Of a stretch of 7,434 nucleotides of DNA, positions 7,378-7,434 are shown one piece after another (position 1 is the stretch's first letter; every line of letters starts with the position of its first letter). Origin of the DNA: Pedosphaera sp. (GTDB lineage: Bacteria > Verrucomicrobiota > Verrucomicrobiia > Limisphaerales > UBA9464); assembly GCA_009695405.1 (NCBI GenBank), contig SIAZ01000178.1:1-7434 (forward strand), read 5' to 3'. Both the position numbers and the translations under genes were made by a program. The notes under the pieces are model-generated. The model searched no databases, was not told where the DNA came from, and saw only the letters and a program-made list of their open reading frames with translations.

Positions 7378-7434
7378 TTAGGCTTTCGCCGGTTTCCAGT
7401 TCCAAGGCAGGAGTTCGGCAACGGTATGGTTCGT
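7378..7434 (-). CDS. IS66-family transposase (TnpC), C-terminal end only
   Basis: Eighteen residues and a TAA stop read on the minus strand from the window edge: TNHTVAELLPWNWKPAKA. The ending ELLPWNWKP is the signature C-terminus of IS66-family TnpC transposases. The catalytic domain is outside the window, so completeness is unknown. It is convergent with gltD. Confidence 0.88.
   Translation of the reverse strand, partial: TNHTVAELLPWNWKPAKA

Larger units (their letters stand above)
7288..7434 (-). mobile_element. IS66-family insertion sequence, one end (partial)
   Basis: The edge is marked by GTAAGCG at 7288-7294, the usual start of IS66-family terminal repeats, and the transposase C-terminus lies on the minus strand 83 bases further in (stop at 7378-7380). 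The element therefore enters from the right with its transposase reading towards the glt operon. The other end and the accessory genes (tnpA, tnpB) are outside the window. The exact edge rests on the GTAAGCG match only. Confidence 0.75.

Noticed and set aside
1..7434. Composite transposon carrying gltBD
   Set aside because: The two flanking elements belong to different families (IS3 and IS66) with unrelated ends, so they could not move the operon together.

Overview
The window holds a complete glutamate synthase (GOGAT) operon, gltB then gltD on the + strand, between two insertion-sequence ends. It looks like bacterial chromosome of moderate GC. The taxon cannot be fixed from the sequence. 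The long GltB (up to 1542 aa) and the GltD with a stretched N-terminal cysteine motif resemble, from memory, the cyanobacterial-type enzymes also found in Verrucomicrobia, Planctomycetes and related phyla. Together with IS3 and IS66 elements and a rarD-like gene, this makes a Verrucomicrobia-like heterotroph my low-confidence guess.

Layout. Positions 1-146 are the right end of an IS3-family element: the last 33 codons of its transposase and then a terminal inverted repeat. Right at its edge (147-620) lies the C-terminal half of a RarD/EamA-type membrane transporter with no start of its own, so the gene was apparently broken by the element. Positions 621-948 are a non-coding leader with a candidate promoter and a repeated 9-mer, GTTTCAAAC. 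gltB fills 949-5577 and gltD 5620-7098, 42 bases apart. A strong intrinsic terminator follows at 7137-7172. After a short featureless spacer, an IS66-family element begins at about 7288, and the last codons of its transposase run on the minus strand out of the window.

Function. GltB (glutaminase, FMN and 3Fe-4S domains) and GltD (FAD, NAD(P)H and 4Fe-4S domains) form one enzyme. It turns glutamine and 2-oxoglutarate into two glutamates and with glutamine synthetase is the main ammonium-assimilation route. All cofactor and catalytic motifs I looked for are present, so the operon appears functional.

I found no convincing undescribed system. The points most worth a second look are the IS-broken rarD, the paired GTTTCAAAC motif before gltB, the doubtful gltB start, and the IS ends on both sides of a core metabolic operon.
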